From NCBI RefSeq assembly GCF_014779555.2, contig NZ_CP094357.1:5518001-5582000 (forward strand): a stretch of DNA of 64,000 bases. The letters are read 5' to 3'. This stretch comes from Lysobacter capsici (GTDB taxonomy: Bacteria > Pseudomonadota > Gammaproteobacteria > Xanthomonadales > Xanthomonadaceae). A program made the position numbers and the translations under genes. Each line of letters begins with the position of its first letter. Position 1 is the stretch's first letter. The notes below the pieces were generated by a model. The model ran no database searches. It worked only from the letters and a program-made list of their open reading frames with translations, and had not been told where the DNA came from. Positions 17,729 to 26,418 of this stretch are shown here, in pieces.

Positions 17729-18310
17729 TCAGCGCGGCGCGGGCGGCGCAGCGTCGTAACCCTCGACCGAAATGCCGAAGTACGAGCGCGTGCCGCGCAG
17801 CTCGATGCGTTCGCTGTGGCGTAAGGCGCCGAAGGTGTTGGGCGCAATCTTGCACAGGCGACGACGCAGCAGGAAGCCGTCGCCGGGCAGCACGGCCGAG
17901 GTGCGGCAACCGCGGAAACTCGATTCGCGCACGCGCACCGCTTCGATCTGGGTCGCCGGCCGCGGGCCGGCCAGGTGGTGCAGCAGTATCGGCAACCCGA
18001 AGCGCAGCGCGCTGTGTGCGATGAAGAAGCACGCCACGCACAGCAGCACCTGGATCGCGCCGCCGTTGCTCCGGCCGGACGACGCGTCCAGCGACAGCGG
18101 CCAACCGTATAGCAGCACGATCACGCCGACGGCCACCGCCGCGGCCAACAACACCATCACCGGGCCCAGCCAAGCCGCCTCCAGCGACGGCACGAACGGG
18201 TCCAGCATGGTCGGGAGTCCCATCGCCAGCAAGGTCGCGCCGAACAAGGCCCATCCGGAACCCGACGTGCGCATATCGATGACGGCCGGCGCTTTGTCGC
18301 GAGCGGGCAT
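17729..18310 (-). CDS. Membrane protein of unknown function, convergent paralogue
   Basis: 193 residues from the ATG at 18310, which has a good ribosome-binding site (AGGA, complement of ~18316-18319); a longer reading from 18349 would overlap the SDR gene. Three hydrophobic segments, then a soluble domain with RGCRTSAVLPGDGFLLRRRL and GTRSYFGISVEGYD, matching the C-terminal domain of the gene at 17108-17716. Same strand as the SDR gene, 10 bases downstream of it, so possibly cotranscribed. Function unknown. Confidence 0.65.
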   Translation of the reverse strand: MPARDKAPAVIDMRTSGSGWALFGATLLAMGLPTMLDPFVPSLEAAWLGPVMVLLAAAVAVGVIVLLYGWPLSLDASSGRSNGGAIQVLLCVACFFIAHSALRFGLPILLHHLAGPRPATQIEAVRVRESSFRGCRTSAVLPGDGFLLRRRLCKIAPNTFGALRHSERIELRGTRSYFGISVEGYDAAPPAPR

Positions 18311-18320
18311 GGCGGCGTCC

Positions 18321-19097
18321 TCAGAATCCGTAACGCTGAAACCCGCCATCGACCGCGATGCATTCGCCGGTGATGTAACCCGCCGCCGGCAGACACAAAA
18401 ACGCGACCGCCGCGGCCACTTCCTCGGGTTCGCCGATGCGGCCGGCCGGCGTGCGCAGCAGCACTTCGTCGAGATAATCCGGATCGGCCAGCTTGTCGGA
18501 GGTGCGGCGGGTGCGGATGTACCACGGCGCGACCGCGTTGACGCGCACGCCGTCCTCGGCCCATTCCACCGCGAGGTTGCGGGTCATCTGGTGCATCGCC
18601 GCCTTGCTCATGCCGTAGGGCGAGCCGGTGCGCACGTGCAGGTTGCCCGACACGCTGCCGACGTTGACGATGCTCGACGCGGCGTGGCGGGTCAGCAGCG
18701 CATGCGCGTAGCGCGACAGTTCGAACGCCGAGAACACGTTGATCTCGAAGATCTGCCGCCACTCGTCCTCGGTGTAGTCGTTGGTCGGCTTGCTCAGGTT
18801 GCCGCCGGCGTTGTTGACCAGGATATGCAGGCCTTCGCCGAAGTCCTCGACCCAGTCCAGCAGTTCGCGCCGCTGTTCGTCGTCGGCGACGTCGGCGACG
18901 AAGCCGTGGATGTCGCGGTCGGGAAAGTCCTCCAGCAGTTCGGCGCGCGCCGATTCCAGCGCGGTCGCGTCGCGCGCGGCCAGCAGCACGTCGGCGCCGA
19001 AGCCGAGCAATTCGCGCGCGATCGCGCGGCCGATGCCGGCGCTGCCGCCGGTGACCAATGCGAGCTGTCCGTCCAGTCGCCAGCGCTTGGGGTCCAT
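18321..19097 (-). CDS. Short-chain dehydrogenase/reductase (tropinone reductase-like)
   Basis: 258-residue NAD(P)-dependent oxidoreductase. Cofactor loop [12 protein letters not shown], structural NNAGG, catalytic Ser in NVGSVSG, YxxxK as YGMSK, and C-terminal [10 protein letters not shown]. The spacing and sequence resemble plant tropinone-reductase-type SDRs and their bacterial homologues; the substrate cannot be inferred. The ATG at 19097 was chosen because the Rossmann fold begins soon after ([18 protein letters not shown]); the frame is open upstream without homology. Confidence 0.87.
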   Translation of the reverse strand: MDPKRWRLDGQLALVTGGSAGIGRAIARELLGFGADVLLAARDATALESARAELLEDFPDRDIHGFVADVADDEQRRELLDWVEDFGEGLHILVNNAGGNLSKPTNDYTEDEWRQIFEINVFSAFELSRYAHALLTRHAASSIVNVGSVSGNLHVRTGSPYGMSKAAMHQMTRNLAVEWAEDGVRVNAVAPWYIRTRRTSDKLADPDYLDEVLLRTPAGRIGEPEEVAAAVAFLCLPAAGYITGECIAVDGGFQRYGF

Positions 19098-19182
19098 GGC
19101 TTGTCTCCGGGTGTGCGGTGGATCGCCGCGCTGCGCGCGCGACCGGCGTAGCATAACGGCCGGACCGACCGAGGATGCCGCG

Positions 19183-19410
19183 ATGAAACCACGCCGTATC
19201 GTATCGACCTTCGCCTGCGCCGCGCTGCTGTGCGCGCTGGGCGCATGCTCCAAGCCCGCGCCGCCGGAGAAGGAGCGGCCGGTGGACCCGCAGGCGACGC
19301 AGATGCGCGACGCGATTCAGCAGCCGATCGAGCAGGCCAAGTCAGTCGAGGGCGCGGTCGATCAGGGCGCGCAGCAGACCCGCGACGCGATCGACGCCGC
19401 GGGCGGGTGA
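19183..19410 (+). CDS. Small lipoprotein
   Basis: 75 residues. Signal peptide with a lipobox (ALGAC), so Cys22 would be lipidated. The mature part is a short Gln/Asp/Ala-rich amphipathic helix with a repeating pattern ([20 protein letters not shown]). Divergent from the SDR gene. Resembles the small entericidin-like or helical lipoproteins common in this family; no function assigned. Confidence 0.65.
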   Translation: MKPRRIVSTFACAALLCALGACSKPAPPEKERPVDPQATQMRDAIQQPIEQAKSVEGAVDQGAQQTRDAIDAAGG

Positions 19411-19503
19411 ATCGGCGGCGGATGCGACCGGGCGCGATGCGACCCGTCGTGCGTGGTCGCATGGTGATTGTTGCGGACGGGGTATCGGCATCGCCGCGTT
19501 CGG

Positions 19504-19872
19504 TTCGGCTCGCGAAACGACAACGGGCCGCGATGCGGCCCGTTGGCTTGTGACTGTTCGCGGCTGCGGCCCTCACCCCAGCCCTCTCCCGCGGGGCGGG
19601 AGAGGGAGTGGAATCGCCGCGGTGGTTGCAGCTCGCAGAAGCACTACGCCAGCGACTTCACCGGTCGGTTCGGCTCGCGCGGATGTTTCGTCGCGATCGC
19701 AGCGAGCGGCTTTCGGCTTGCGAAACGCCAACGGGCCGCGATGCGGCCCGTTGGCTTGTGACTGTTCGCGGCTGCGGTCCTCACCCCAGCCCTCTCCCGC
19801 GGGGCGGGAGAGGGAGTGGAATCGCCGCGGTGGTTACAGCTCGCAGAAGCAATACGCCAGCGACTTCACCGG
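19504..19872. repeat. 161-bp direct repeat carrying a copy of the sppA 3' end
   Basis: Two near-identical 161-bp copies at 19504-19664 and 19712-19872 (offset 208 bp). Each contains a hairpin AACGGGCCGC-GAT-GCGGCCCGTT (19522-19544; 19730-19752), a second hairpin CCCTCTCCCGC/GCGGGAGAGGG, and ~39 bp matching the last codons of sppA. The second copy holds the real sppA stop (TAA, complement of 19834-19836); in the first copy that triplet reads CAA. The 19411-19833 gap contains no gene other than this repeat. The hairpins may act as terminators for the convergent lipoprotein and sppA genes. Confidence 0.85.
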
Positions 19873-21723
19873 CACGCCGCTGGTCGGCTTGATCGAGCTT
19901 TCCAGAAAGCGCAGGTCCGATGCGGTCTGCGGCAAGGCCTTGGCCAGCAGGCCGCGGGCGAGGTCGGAACGGCCCAGCAGCGCGCTGCCGGCCTGGCTCT
20001 GGGCGAGACCGGCGAAGAAACGCTCGAACGGGGTCGGCATCTTCTCGACGTAACGCACGCGGTACTCGCCGGCCTTGCCGAGCTTGGCGCGCGCGGCGAC
20101 GTCGGTGATCGCGTCGGGCAGGCCGCCCAGCGCGTCGACCAGACCGCGTTCCTTGGCCTGCGCGCCGCTCCACACGCGACCGCGCGCGATCGCGTCGATC
20201 TCGGCCACCGGCTTCTTGCGCGCGTTGGCGACGCGGCCGGTGAAATCGGCATAGCCCTTGTTGATCACGGTCTGGATGACCTGGCCGACTTCCGGCGCCA
20301 GCGGCCGGGTGATGTCGAAGGAACCGGCGAAGCGGGTGGTGCCCACGCCGTCGGTATGCACGCCGATCTTTTCCAGCGCGCGCGGCACGGTCGGGATCAT
20401 GCCGAAGATGCCGATCGAACCGGTGATGGTCGAGGCGTCGGCGTAGATCTTGTCGGCGTTCATCGAGATCCAGTAACCGCCCGAGGCGGCCAGATCGCCC
20501 ATCGACACCACCACCGGCTTGCCGGCGGCCTTCAGCGCGACGATCTCGCGACGGATCTGCTCGGAGGCGAACACTTCGCCGCCGGGCGAATCCACCCGCA
20601 GCACCACCGCCTTGACGTGCTCGTCGTCGCGCGCGTCGCGCAGCAGCGCCGCGGTGCTGACGCCACCGACCGAACCGGGCGGCTGCTCGCCGCCGGCGAT
20701 CTCGCCTTCGGCGACCACGATCGCGACCTGCGGACGCTGATCGGCCGGATTGACCATGCGGTCCATGCCGGCGACGTAGGCGTCGAACGAAATCTGGCGG
20801 AACCCGCCCTCGGCGTCGGCATCGGCGGCGCCGCGCTTGGTCAGCAGGGTGTCGACTTCCTCGCGGGTCTTCAAACCATCGATCAGCTTGAGCTGCAACG
20901 CGTACTTGCCCAGGTCGCCCTGGACCGCGTCCAGGCGCTGCGGCAGTTCGTCGATCGCGGCGGTCAGGTCGGCGGCCTTGAGCTTGCGCGCCTTGGCCAC
21001 GTCGTCGAGATAGCGCGACCACAGGTCGTTCATCCAGAACAGGTCGGCGGTCTTGGACTCTTCCGAGGCGGCGTCGAGGATGTACGGCTCGGCCGCCGAC
21101 TTGAACTCGCCGACGCGGAACAGGTGCACGTCCACGCCGAGCTTGTCCTGCAGGCCTTCGCGGTAGTACTGGCGATAACGGCCCAGGCCCTCGAGCATCA
21201 ACCCGCCCATGGGGTCGAGGAAGATTTCGCTGGACTGCGAGGCGACCAGGTACTGCTTCTGGTCCATGGTCTCGGCGAAGGTGATGACTTCCTTCTTGCT
21301 CGCGCGCACCCGCGCCACGGCGGCGGCGACTTCGCGCAGCGAGGCCATGCCGGCCGCCTGCAGCTTGTCCAGGCGCAGCACGACGCGCTCGATGCGCTTG
21401 TCGTCCTTGGCCGCGTCCAGCGCGCGGATCACGTCGCGCAACTGCACTTCCGGATTCTTGTCGCCGAACGCGCGGCTGAGCGCGCGCGAGGCCGGGTCGG
21501 AGCTGTACTGCTCGACCAGATTGCCTTCCGGCGCGATCACCAGGGTGGTGCGCTCCTGCAACGGCTTGGCGCCGCCGCCGCTGAACAGCAGCATGGCGAG
21601 GAACAGCAACAGGAAGCCGAAGAACAGCAGGTTGAAGATCAACCGGCGGGTGAAATTCATCGTGTCCCAGACGCCGACGAAGAATCGCATCAACGGCCCG
21701 CGACTTGGGGTGGTTTGGTTCAT
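19834..21723 (-). CDS. sppA: Signal peptide peptidase SppA (67K type)
   Basis: Inner-membrane Ser/Lys protease that degrades leftover signal peptides. 629 residues, the long two-domain form. One N-terminal membrane helix (~residues 25-48, RLIFNLLFFGFLLLFLAMLL). The catalytic Lys is K208 in GEFKSAAEPY (E. coli K209) and the nucleophile Ser414 in GDLAASGGYW (E. coli S409). The C-terminal part shows the glycine-rich GSIGIFGMIPTVPRALEKIG stretch. Its last ~13 codons are duplicated downstream in the intergenic repeat. Confidence 0.95.
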   Translation of the reverse strand: MNQTTPSRGPLMRFFVGVWDTMNFTRRLIFNLLFFGFLLLFLAMLLFSGGGAKPLQERTTLVIAPEGNLVEQYSSDPASRALSRAFGDKNPEVQLRDVIRALDAAKDDKRIERVVLRLDKLQAAGMASLREVAAAVARVRASKKEVITFAETMDQKQYLVASQSSEIFLDPMGGLMLEGLGRYRQYYREGLQDKLGVDVHLFRVGEFKSAAEPYILDAASEESKTADLFWMNDLWSRYLDDVAKARKLKAADLTAAIDELPQRLDAVQGDLGKYALQLKLIDGLKTREEVDTLLTKRGAADADAEGGFRQISFDAYVAGMDRMVNPADQRPQVAIVVAEGEIAGGEQPPGSVGGVSTAALLRDARDDEHVKAVVLRVDSPGGEVFASEQIRREIVALKAAGKPVVVSMGDLAASGGYWISMNADKIYADASTITGSIGIFGMIPTVPRALEKIGVHTDGVGTTRFAGSFDITRPLAPEVGQVIQTVINKGYADFTGRVANARKKPVAEIDAIARGRVWSGAQAKERGLVDALGGLPDAITDVAARAKLGKAGEYRVRYVEKMPTPFERFFAGLAQSQAGSALLGRSDLARGLLAKALPQTASDLRFLESSIKPTSGVPVKSLAYCFCEL

Positions 21724-21800
21724 TGCACAGACTCCATGTGTACCGGGTCAGACTAACCCGGCACGGGTTGCGGTTTCACCCGCCATTCGTACTGTGAAGG

Positions 21801-21891
21801 CCGGGAATCGGGAATCGGGAATAGGGAATCGGAAGATCAAGGGCCGGGGTTTCGGCTTTTCCGATTCCCGACTCCCAATTCCCGATTCCCG
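21801..21891. repeat. Inverted GGGAATC-type heptad repeat between the MATE gene and sppA
   Basis: Left arm 21801-21832 (ccgggaatcgggaatcggga...) is four to five tandem heptads; right arm 21860-21891 is the inverted equivalent (ccgattcccgactcccaatt...). The spacer is ~28 bases. Same design and same position (just after the stop of a minus-strand gene) as the element at 2277-2433. Confidence 0.8.
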
Positions 21892-21896
21892 CTCTC

Positions 21897-23330
21897 TCAG
21901 GTGCAGCCGGTCTCATGCGGATCCACCTCATGCGGCGCCTCGGTCGCCATCCGCGCGGCCAGCCGCTCGGGCTGGCTGGAACGCAGGAAACGCAGGCCCA
22001 GCAACACCGAGGCCACGGTCAGGCCGGCGATCAGGCCGATCCACATGCCCTTGGGCCCCCAGCCCAGCCCCAGACCGAGCCCGGCGCCGACCGGCATGCC
22101 CACGCCCCAATAGGCCAGCGCGGCCAGGATCATCGGCATGCGGGTGTCCTTGAGGCCGCGCAGGGCGCCGGCCGACAGCACCTGAATGCCGTCGGGGAAC
22201 TGGAACATCGCCGAATACAGCAGCAACGACGCGGCCAGGGTCGCGACCGCGGCGTCGGCGGTGTAGAAACTCACCAGTAGCTCGTTCGCGCTCAACAGCA
22301 GGATGCCCGAGCACAACTGGGTGGCGATCACGATCGCGTAGCCGGCGTAACCGGCCCGGCGCACGCCGAGGTAGTCGCGCCGGCCCATCGCATGGCCGAC
22401 CCGCACCGTGGTCGCTTCGGCCAGGCCCATCGGCACCATGAAGCACAGCGCCGACAGGTTGATCGCGATCTGATGCGCCGACGCCGGCACTTCGCCCAGG
22501 CGGCCGATCAGCAGCGCGGTCACGATGAACAAACTGCCCTCCATCAGCACGGTCACGCCGATCGGCAGGCCGGTCGCGAGCAGGCCGCGGATGGTCGGCC
22601 AATGCGGCTTGTCGAAGCGCTCGAACAGGCGCAGGTCGGCGAAGCGCTTGGCGCGGCTGAGGACCACGAAGAAACCGATCGCCTGCGCCCACAGCATCGC
22701 CGCCGAGGCGATGCCCAGGCCGCCGGCGCCCATTTCCGGCAGGCCGAACTTGCCGAAGGTCAGCACATAGCCCAGCGGCGCCAGGATCAGCAGGCCGCCG
22801 GCGCTGAGCAGCATCGTCGGCAAGGTCCAGTGCAGGCCCTCGCTGAGATAGCGCATGCAGAAGAACAGGGTCAGCGCCGGCACGCCCCAGCGGATGCCGT
22901 GCAGGAAATCGCGCGCGCCGGGGATGATGCCCGGGGCGATGCCCATCGCACCCAGCGCATACGGGATCAGGGTCAGGAACGCGAACAGGAACACGCTCAG
23001 CAGCACCGCCATCCACAGCGCCTGGCGGAACAGCGCGCCGATTTCGCCGCGGCGGCCGGCGCCTTCGAGCTGCGACACCGACGGCGGCACCGACAGCAAG
23101 GTCCCGATCGGCACCATCATCGGCAGCCACCACAGCGCGGTGCCGATGGTCACCGAGGCCAGCGTGGTGGTGCTGTGGTGACCGGCGAGGGTGTTGTCGA
23201 CGAAGCCGATCAGGCCGGTGGACACGTGGCCGGCCACCAGCGGCGCGGCAAGAATCAAGGTGGTGCGGATCTCGCCCGCCAGGCCGGAACGGGCGGCGGG
23301 GCGGGAATCGGTGGGGGATGACGCGGACAT
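21897..23330 (-). CDS. MATE family multidrug/metabolite exporter (NorM-like)
   Basis: 477 residues, 12 predicted membrane helices, two MatE repeats. Recognisable family segments: LAAPLVAGHVSTGLIGFVDN near the start, MVPIGTLLSVPPSVSQLEGA, and GLPIGVTVLMEGSLFIVTAL at the start of the second half. Na+ or H+-driven antiport of cationic drugs is typical of the NorM branch; the substrate is not predictable. The ATG at 23330 has no clear Shine-Dalgarno; a start a few codons later is possible. Confidence 0.92.
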   Translation of the reverse strand: MSASSPTDSRPAARSGLAGEIRTTLILAAPLVAGHVSTGLIGFVDNTLAGHHSTTTLASVTIGTALWWLPMMVPIGTLLSVPPSVSQLEGAGRRGEIGALFRQALWMAVLLSVFLFAFLTLIPYALGAMGIAPGIIPGARDFLHGIRWGVPALTLFFCMRYLSEGLHWTLPTMLLSAGGLLILAPLGYVLTFGKFGLPEMGAGGLGIASAAMLWAQAIGFFVVLSRAKRFADLRLFERFDKPHWPTIRGLLATGLPIGVTVLMEGSLFIVTALLIGRLGEVPASAHQIAINLSALCFMVPMGLAEATTVRVGHAMGRRDYLGVRRAGYAGYAIVIATQLCSGILLLSANELLVSFYTADAAVATLAASLLLYSAMFQFPDGIQVLSAGALRGLKDTRMPMILAALAYWGVGMPVGAGLGLGLGWGPKGMWIGLIAGLTVASVLLGLRFLRSSQPERLAARMATEAPHEVDPHETGCT

Positions 23331-23455
23331 GGGAGAGGACCAACAGCACGACTGCGGCCGCGCATCCGGTCTAGGGCGCTGGCGCCGGGTCGCGGCGGAC
23401 GGCTATCTTACCCGCTCGAAAGTGAAGGCCGGGGAGCCTCTTTTCTCGATTCCCA

Positions 23456-25000
23456 ATGAGCGCAACCACTTCTTCAGGCGCCAGCCATGCTGGCGAGCAC
23501 GAACCCGGCCACGAGCAGGACCGCGAGCAAGGCCACGCCCCCGGCGACGGCCACGGCCATCCCAGCCATTGCGAAAACTGCGCTGCGCCGCTGCAGGGCC
23601 ACTATTGCCACGTCTGCGGCCAGTCGATCATCAACCCGATCCGCCACGCCGGGCATGCGCTGGAGGAAGTGTTCGAATCGTTCTGGCATCTCGACGGCCG
23701 CATCTTCCGGACTTTGCGCGATCTGCTGTCTCCGGGCCGGGTCGCCAAGAATTACATCGCCGGCCATCGCGTGCGCTATGTCGCGCCGCTGCGGCTGTTC
23801 GTGATCGTCTCGGTGCTGACCTTCTTCGTCGCCCAGTTCACCGTGCATTTCGACGAAACCAAGCCCGGCTTCGAGGTCGTCGACCTGCAAGGCACCACGG
23901 TGCGCATGGGCAACCGGCAGAAGCAGATCAAGAAAGCCGATTCGGTCGCCGAAGTCGAATCGCTGCGCCTGCAGACCATCAAGGAACTGCAGGCCGCGCG
24001 CGAAGCGATACCGGCCTCCGCCCGCGGCGCCATCGACAAGTCGATCGAGGGCGTGCAGCGCCAGGCCGACCTGCGCATCGAGACCTTGCGCGGCGAGCAA
24101 AGCCTCGACGAAACCGACATCGCCGAGGGCAAGGCCGAGGGCGCGCGCGACGCCGCCGAAGCGCTGGAGCCGCCGAACGGCATCGCCGCGGCCAAGACCC
24201 TGGCCGAGGTCGAACAACGCCGCGACGCGCTGATCGCGCCGCTCAAGGCGCAACTGGCGACCGCGCCGGCCGGTTCGAAAGCGCGCGACAGGACCAACCG
24301 CGAAATCGCCAAGACCAACGCCGAAGCCGGTTGCCGCATCGCCGCGCTGCAGATCGCGCACGCCACGATCAGCCAGGGCGCGCCGCCGCGCCCGCTCGAC
24401 GCGCAGCGTTACGGCGACACCGATTGCGACGACGGCAGCCCGCTGTCGTTCAACGGCCGCGCCTGGGACGCCAAGACCAATCCGCTGACGGTGAGCTGGT
24501 GGCCGCAATTCGCCAACGACTGGCTCAACCGCCAGGTCGGCCGCGGCGAGATCAACTTCAAGCGCGCCAGCAAGGAACCGTGGCTGTACATCCACTCGCT
24601 GATCGCCGCGGTGCCGTCGGCGCTGTTCCTGATGGTGCCGATCTTCGCGCTGCTGCTGAAGCTGACCTACCTGGGTTCGGGCCGCGGCTATCTCGAACAT
24701 CTGGCGGTGGCGTTGTACAGCCATGTCTACCTGTGCCTGTCGATCCTGGCGATGTTCGTGCTGGTGCTGCTGAGCAACGCGATCTCGCCGCACTGGAGCG
24801 GCTTCGCCTGGATCAGCGGCCTCGGCATCAGCGCGCTGTGGATATGGATGCCGATCTATCTGCTGCTGATGGAAAAACGCGTGTACGGCAACGGCTGGTT
24901 GCTGACCCTTGTGCGCTACACCGTGATCGGCACGCTGTACTTCGTCCTGCTGAGCTTCGCGGTGACCGCGCTGGCGTTCGCCGCGCTGGTACGGATGTGA
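23456..25000 (+). CDS. DUF3667 membrane protein with zinc ribbon
   Basis: 514 residues. A His/Glu/Gly-rich start (MSATTSSGASHAGEHEPGHE) is followed by a zinc-ribbon (CENCAAPLQGHYCHVCGQ, four Cys) and the DUF3667 region (EEVFESFWHLDGRIFRTLRD, SPGRVAKNYIAGHRVRYVAP). A long coiled, charged insert (~residues 150-300) is followed by four membrane helices in the C-terminal 140 residues. The family is common in Xanthomonadaceae and Bacteroidetes and has no known function. The next gene starts 30 bases downstream, or overlaps by 3-4 bases if its GTG is used. Confidence 0.85.
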   Translation: MSATTSSGASHAGEHEPGHEQDREQGHAPGDGHGHPSHCENCAAPLQGHYCHVCGQSIINPIRHAGHALEEVFESFWHLDGRIFRTLRDLLSPGRVAKNYIAGHRVRYVAPLRLFVIVSVLTFFVAQFTVHFDETKPGFEVVDLQGTTVRMGNRQKQIKKADSVAEVESLRLQTIKELQAAREAIPASARGAIDKSIEGVQRQADLRIETLRGEQSLDETDIAEGKAEGARDAAEALEPPNGIAAAKTLAEVEQRRDALIAPLKAQLATAPAGSKARDRTNREIAKTNAEAGCRIAALQIAHATISQGAPPRPLDAQRYGDTDCDDGSPLSFNGRAWDAKTNPLTVSWWPQFANDWLNRQVGRGEINFKRASKEPWLYIHSLIAAVPSALFLMVPIFALLLKLTYLGSGRGYLEHLAVALYSHVYLCLSILAMFVLVLLSNAISPHWSGFAWISGLGISALWIWMPIYLLLMEKRVYGNGWLLTLVRYTVIGTLYFVLLSFAVTALAFAALVRM

Positions 25001-25029
25001 GCACGGCGCGCGCGGACGCTGCCGGCGAC

Positions 25030-25344
25030 ATGGCCGGCGCGATCTACGAGGTCAACCTCGACCTCGACGCCGCCATCGCCGACGACTACCTCGCCTGGCT
25101 GCGCGAGCACATCGCGCAGATCTGCGCCCTGCCCGGGTTTCTCGGCGCGACGCTGCACCTTGTCGCCGACCCGCTCGCCGAACCCGGCCGCCGCGCGCTG
25201 TGCGTGCAGTACCGATTGCGCGACCAGGCCGCGCTGGACGATTACCTGCGCGACCACGCCCCGCGATTGCGCGCCGACGGCATGGCCCGTTTCGGCGGCA
25301 AGTTCAGCGCGTCGCGGCGAATCCTGCATCCCATCGCAAACTAA
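25030..25344 (+). CDS. DUF4286 family protein
   Basis: 104 residues from the ATG at 25030 (MAGAIYEVNLDLDAAIADDY ... HLVADPLAEPGRRALCVQYR). A GTG at 24997 would overlap the upstream stop (GTGA) and is a real alternative. DUF4286 proteins are small ferredoxin-like-fold cytoplasmic proteins of unknown function. The final codons (HPIAN-stop) and the DNA just beyond them form the first copy edge of a 101-bp tandem repeat. Confidence 0.82.
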   Translation: MAGAIYEVNLDLDAAIADDYLAWLREHIAQICALPGFLGATLHLVADPLAEPGRRALCVQYRLRDQAALDDYLRDHAPRLRADGMARFGGKFSASRRILHPIAN

Positions 25345-25857
25345 GCGCAGCCCCCGTAGGAGCGGCGCGAGCCGCGACCGCGCCACTTCGCTTGCATCGA
25401 AACCACCATCGTACGCGTCGAATCCCGCACCCCATCGCAAACTAAGCGCAGCCCCTGTAGGAGCGGCGCAAGCCGCGACCGCGCCACTTCGCTTGCATCG
25501 AAACCACCATCGTACGCACCGAATCCCGCATCCCACAGCAAACTGATCGCAGCCCCTGTCGGAGCGGCGCAAGCCGCGACCGCGCCACTTCGCTTGCATC
25601 GAAACCACCATCGTACGCACCGAATCCCGCACCCCATCGCAAAATGAGCGCAGCCCCTGTAGGAGCGGCGTAAGCCGCGACCGCGCCACCGCGCTTGCAT
25701 CGAAACCACCATCGTACGCACCGAATCCCGCACCCCATCGCAAACTAAGCGCAGCCCCTGTAGGAGCGGCGTAAGCCGCGACCGCGGCATTTCGGCTACG
25801 GCGGAGGTTTCGATGCAAGCGAAATGTCGCGGTCGCGGCTCGCGCCGCTCCTACAGG
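25344..25857. repeat. 101-bp tandem repeat array (4+ copies) ending in an inverted GTAG REP
   Basis: Copies begin at 25344, 25445, 25546, 25647 and 25748, an exact 101-bp period. Each unit contains a GTAG-headed REP hairpin (gtaggagcggcgcaagccgc), the invariant block cttgcatcgaaaccaccatc, and ends with a copy of the last ~25 bases of the DUF4286 gene (gaatcccgcaccccatcgca...). Copies differ by a few point changes. The fifth copy is cut short at ~25790 and followed by an inverted REP (25818-25857, ending ccgctcctacagg). This is a REP/BIME expansion, not CRISPR: units are uniform with no unique spacers. Confidence 0.9.
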
Positions 25858-25860
25858 TAG

Positions 25861-26418
25861 CTAAAGCTCAAACGAGCGATCGCTGCGATCCGGGCGAAAA
25901 GCGTCGGGGCTGAAGTCATTCCCACAACAACGGCCAGGTATTCGCGCAACACGCTTGCGTCGCTCAATCAAAGCAAGCCAAGCCGACCTAAACCGACATC
26001 GACGGTCGCATCCACTGCAATCAAACTTCCGCATCGGCGTGCTCGCCACGACCGCATCCAACACCGCAACGCCGAACCGATGCGCCGTATCGCTACTCAC
26101 GCGCACCATGAACCAGTGCGATATCGCACCTGTACGCACAACCAATACACCACCACCTCACACATCGCACTAGCCGCATCGCCATCGCGCGAATCGTGGC
26201 ATCGCGATGAACGCGCGCGATGCCGTTTCGCTTCGCCGACCAAACTGCCAACCGGGTTACAACATCCACGCGCCAACGCATCGACGAGGTGGGGTGAGCG
26301 CGTCGGGCCGCGTTTCGGCAACGTGTTCCCCACGAAACACCGACTGCATTCGACAAGCACATGCGCATCGGCAAGGTGGGATGCCCGCGCTCGGTCCTAG
26401 CCCAAGGAATCACTCATC
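25861..26418. other. 560-bp stretch without a recognisable gene upstream of the protease
   Basis: No frame here has a credible protein. Base composition is less GC-rich and noticeably C/A-rich on the plus strand (for example accaatacaccaccacctca, 26141-26160), unlike the coding DNA around it. It could be a long 5' leader or regulatory region of the protease gene, or the remains of a lost gene. No promoter hexamers that I would defend. Confidence 0.5.

Noticed and set aside
25344-25857. CRISPR array
   Set aside because: Repeats are contiguous 101-bp units with no unique spacers and no cas genes nearby; they are REP/BIME units fused to a gene tail.
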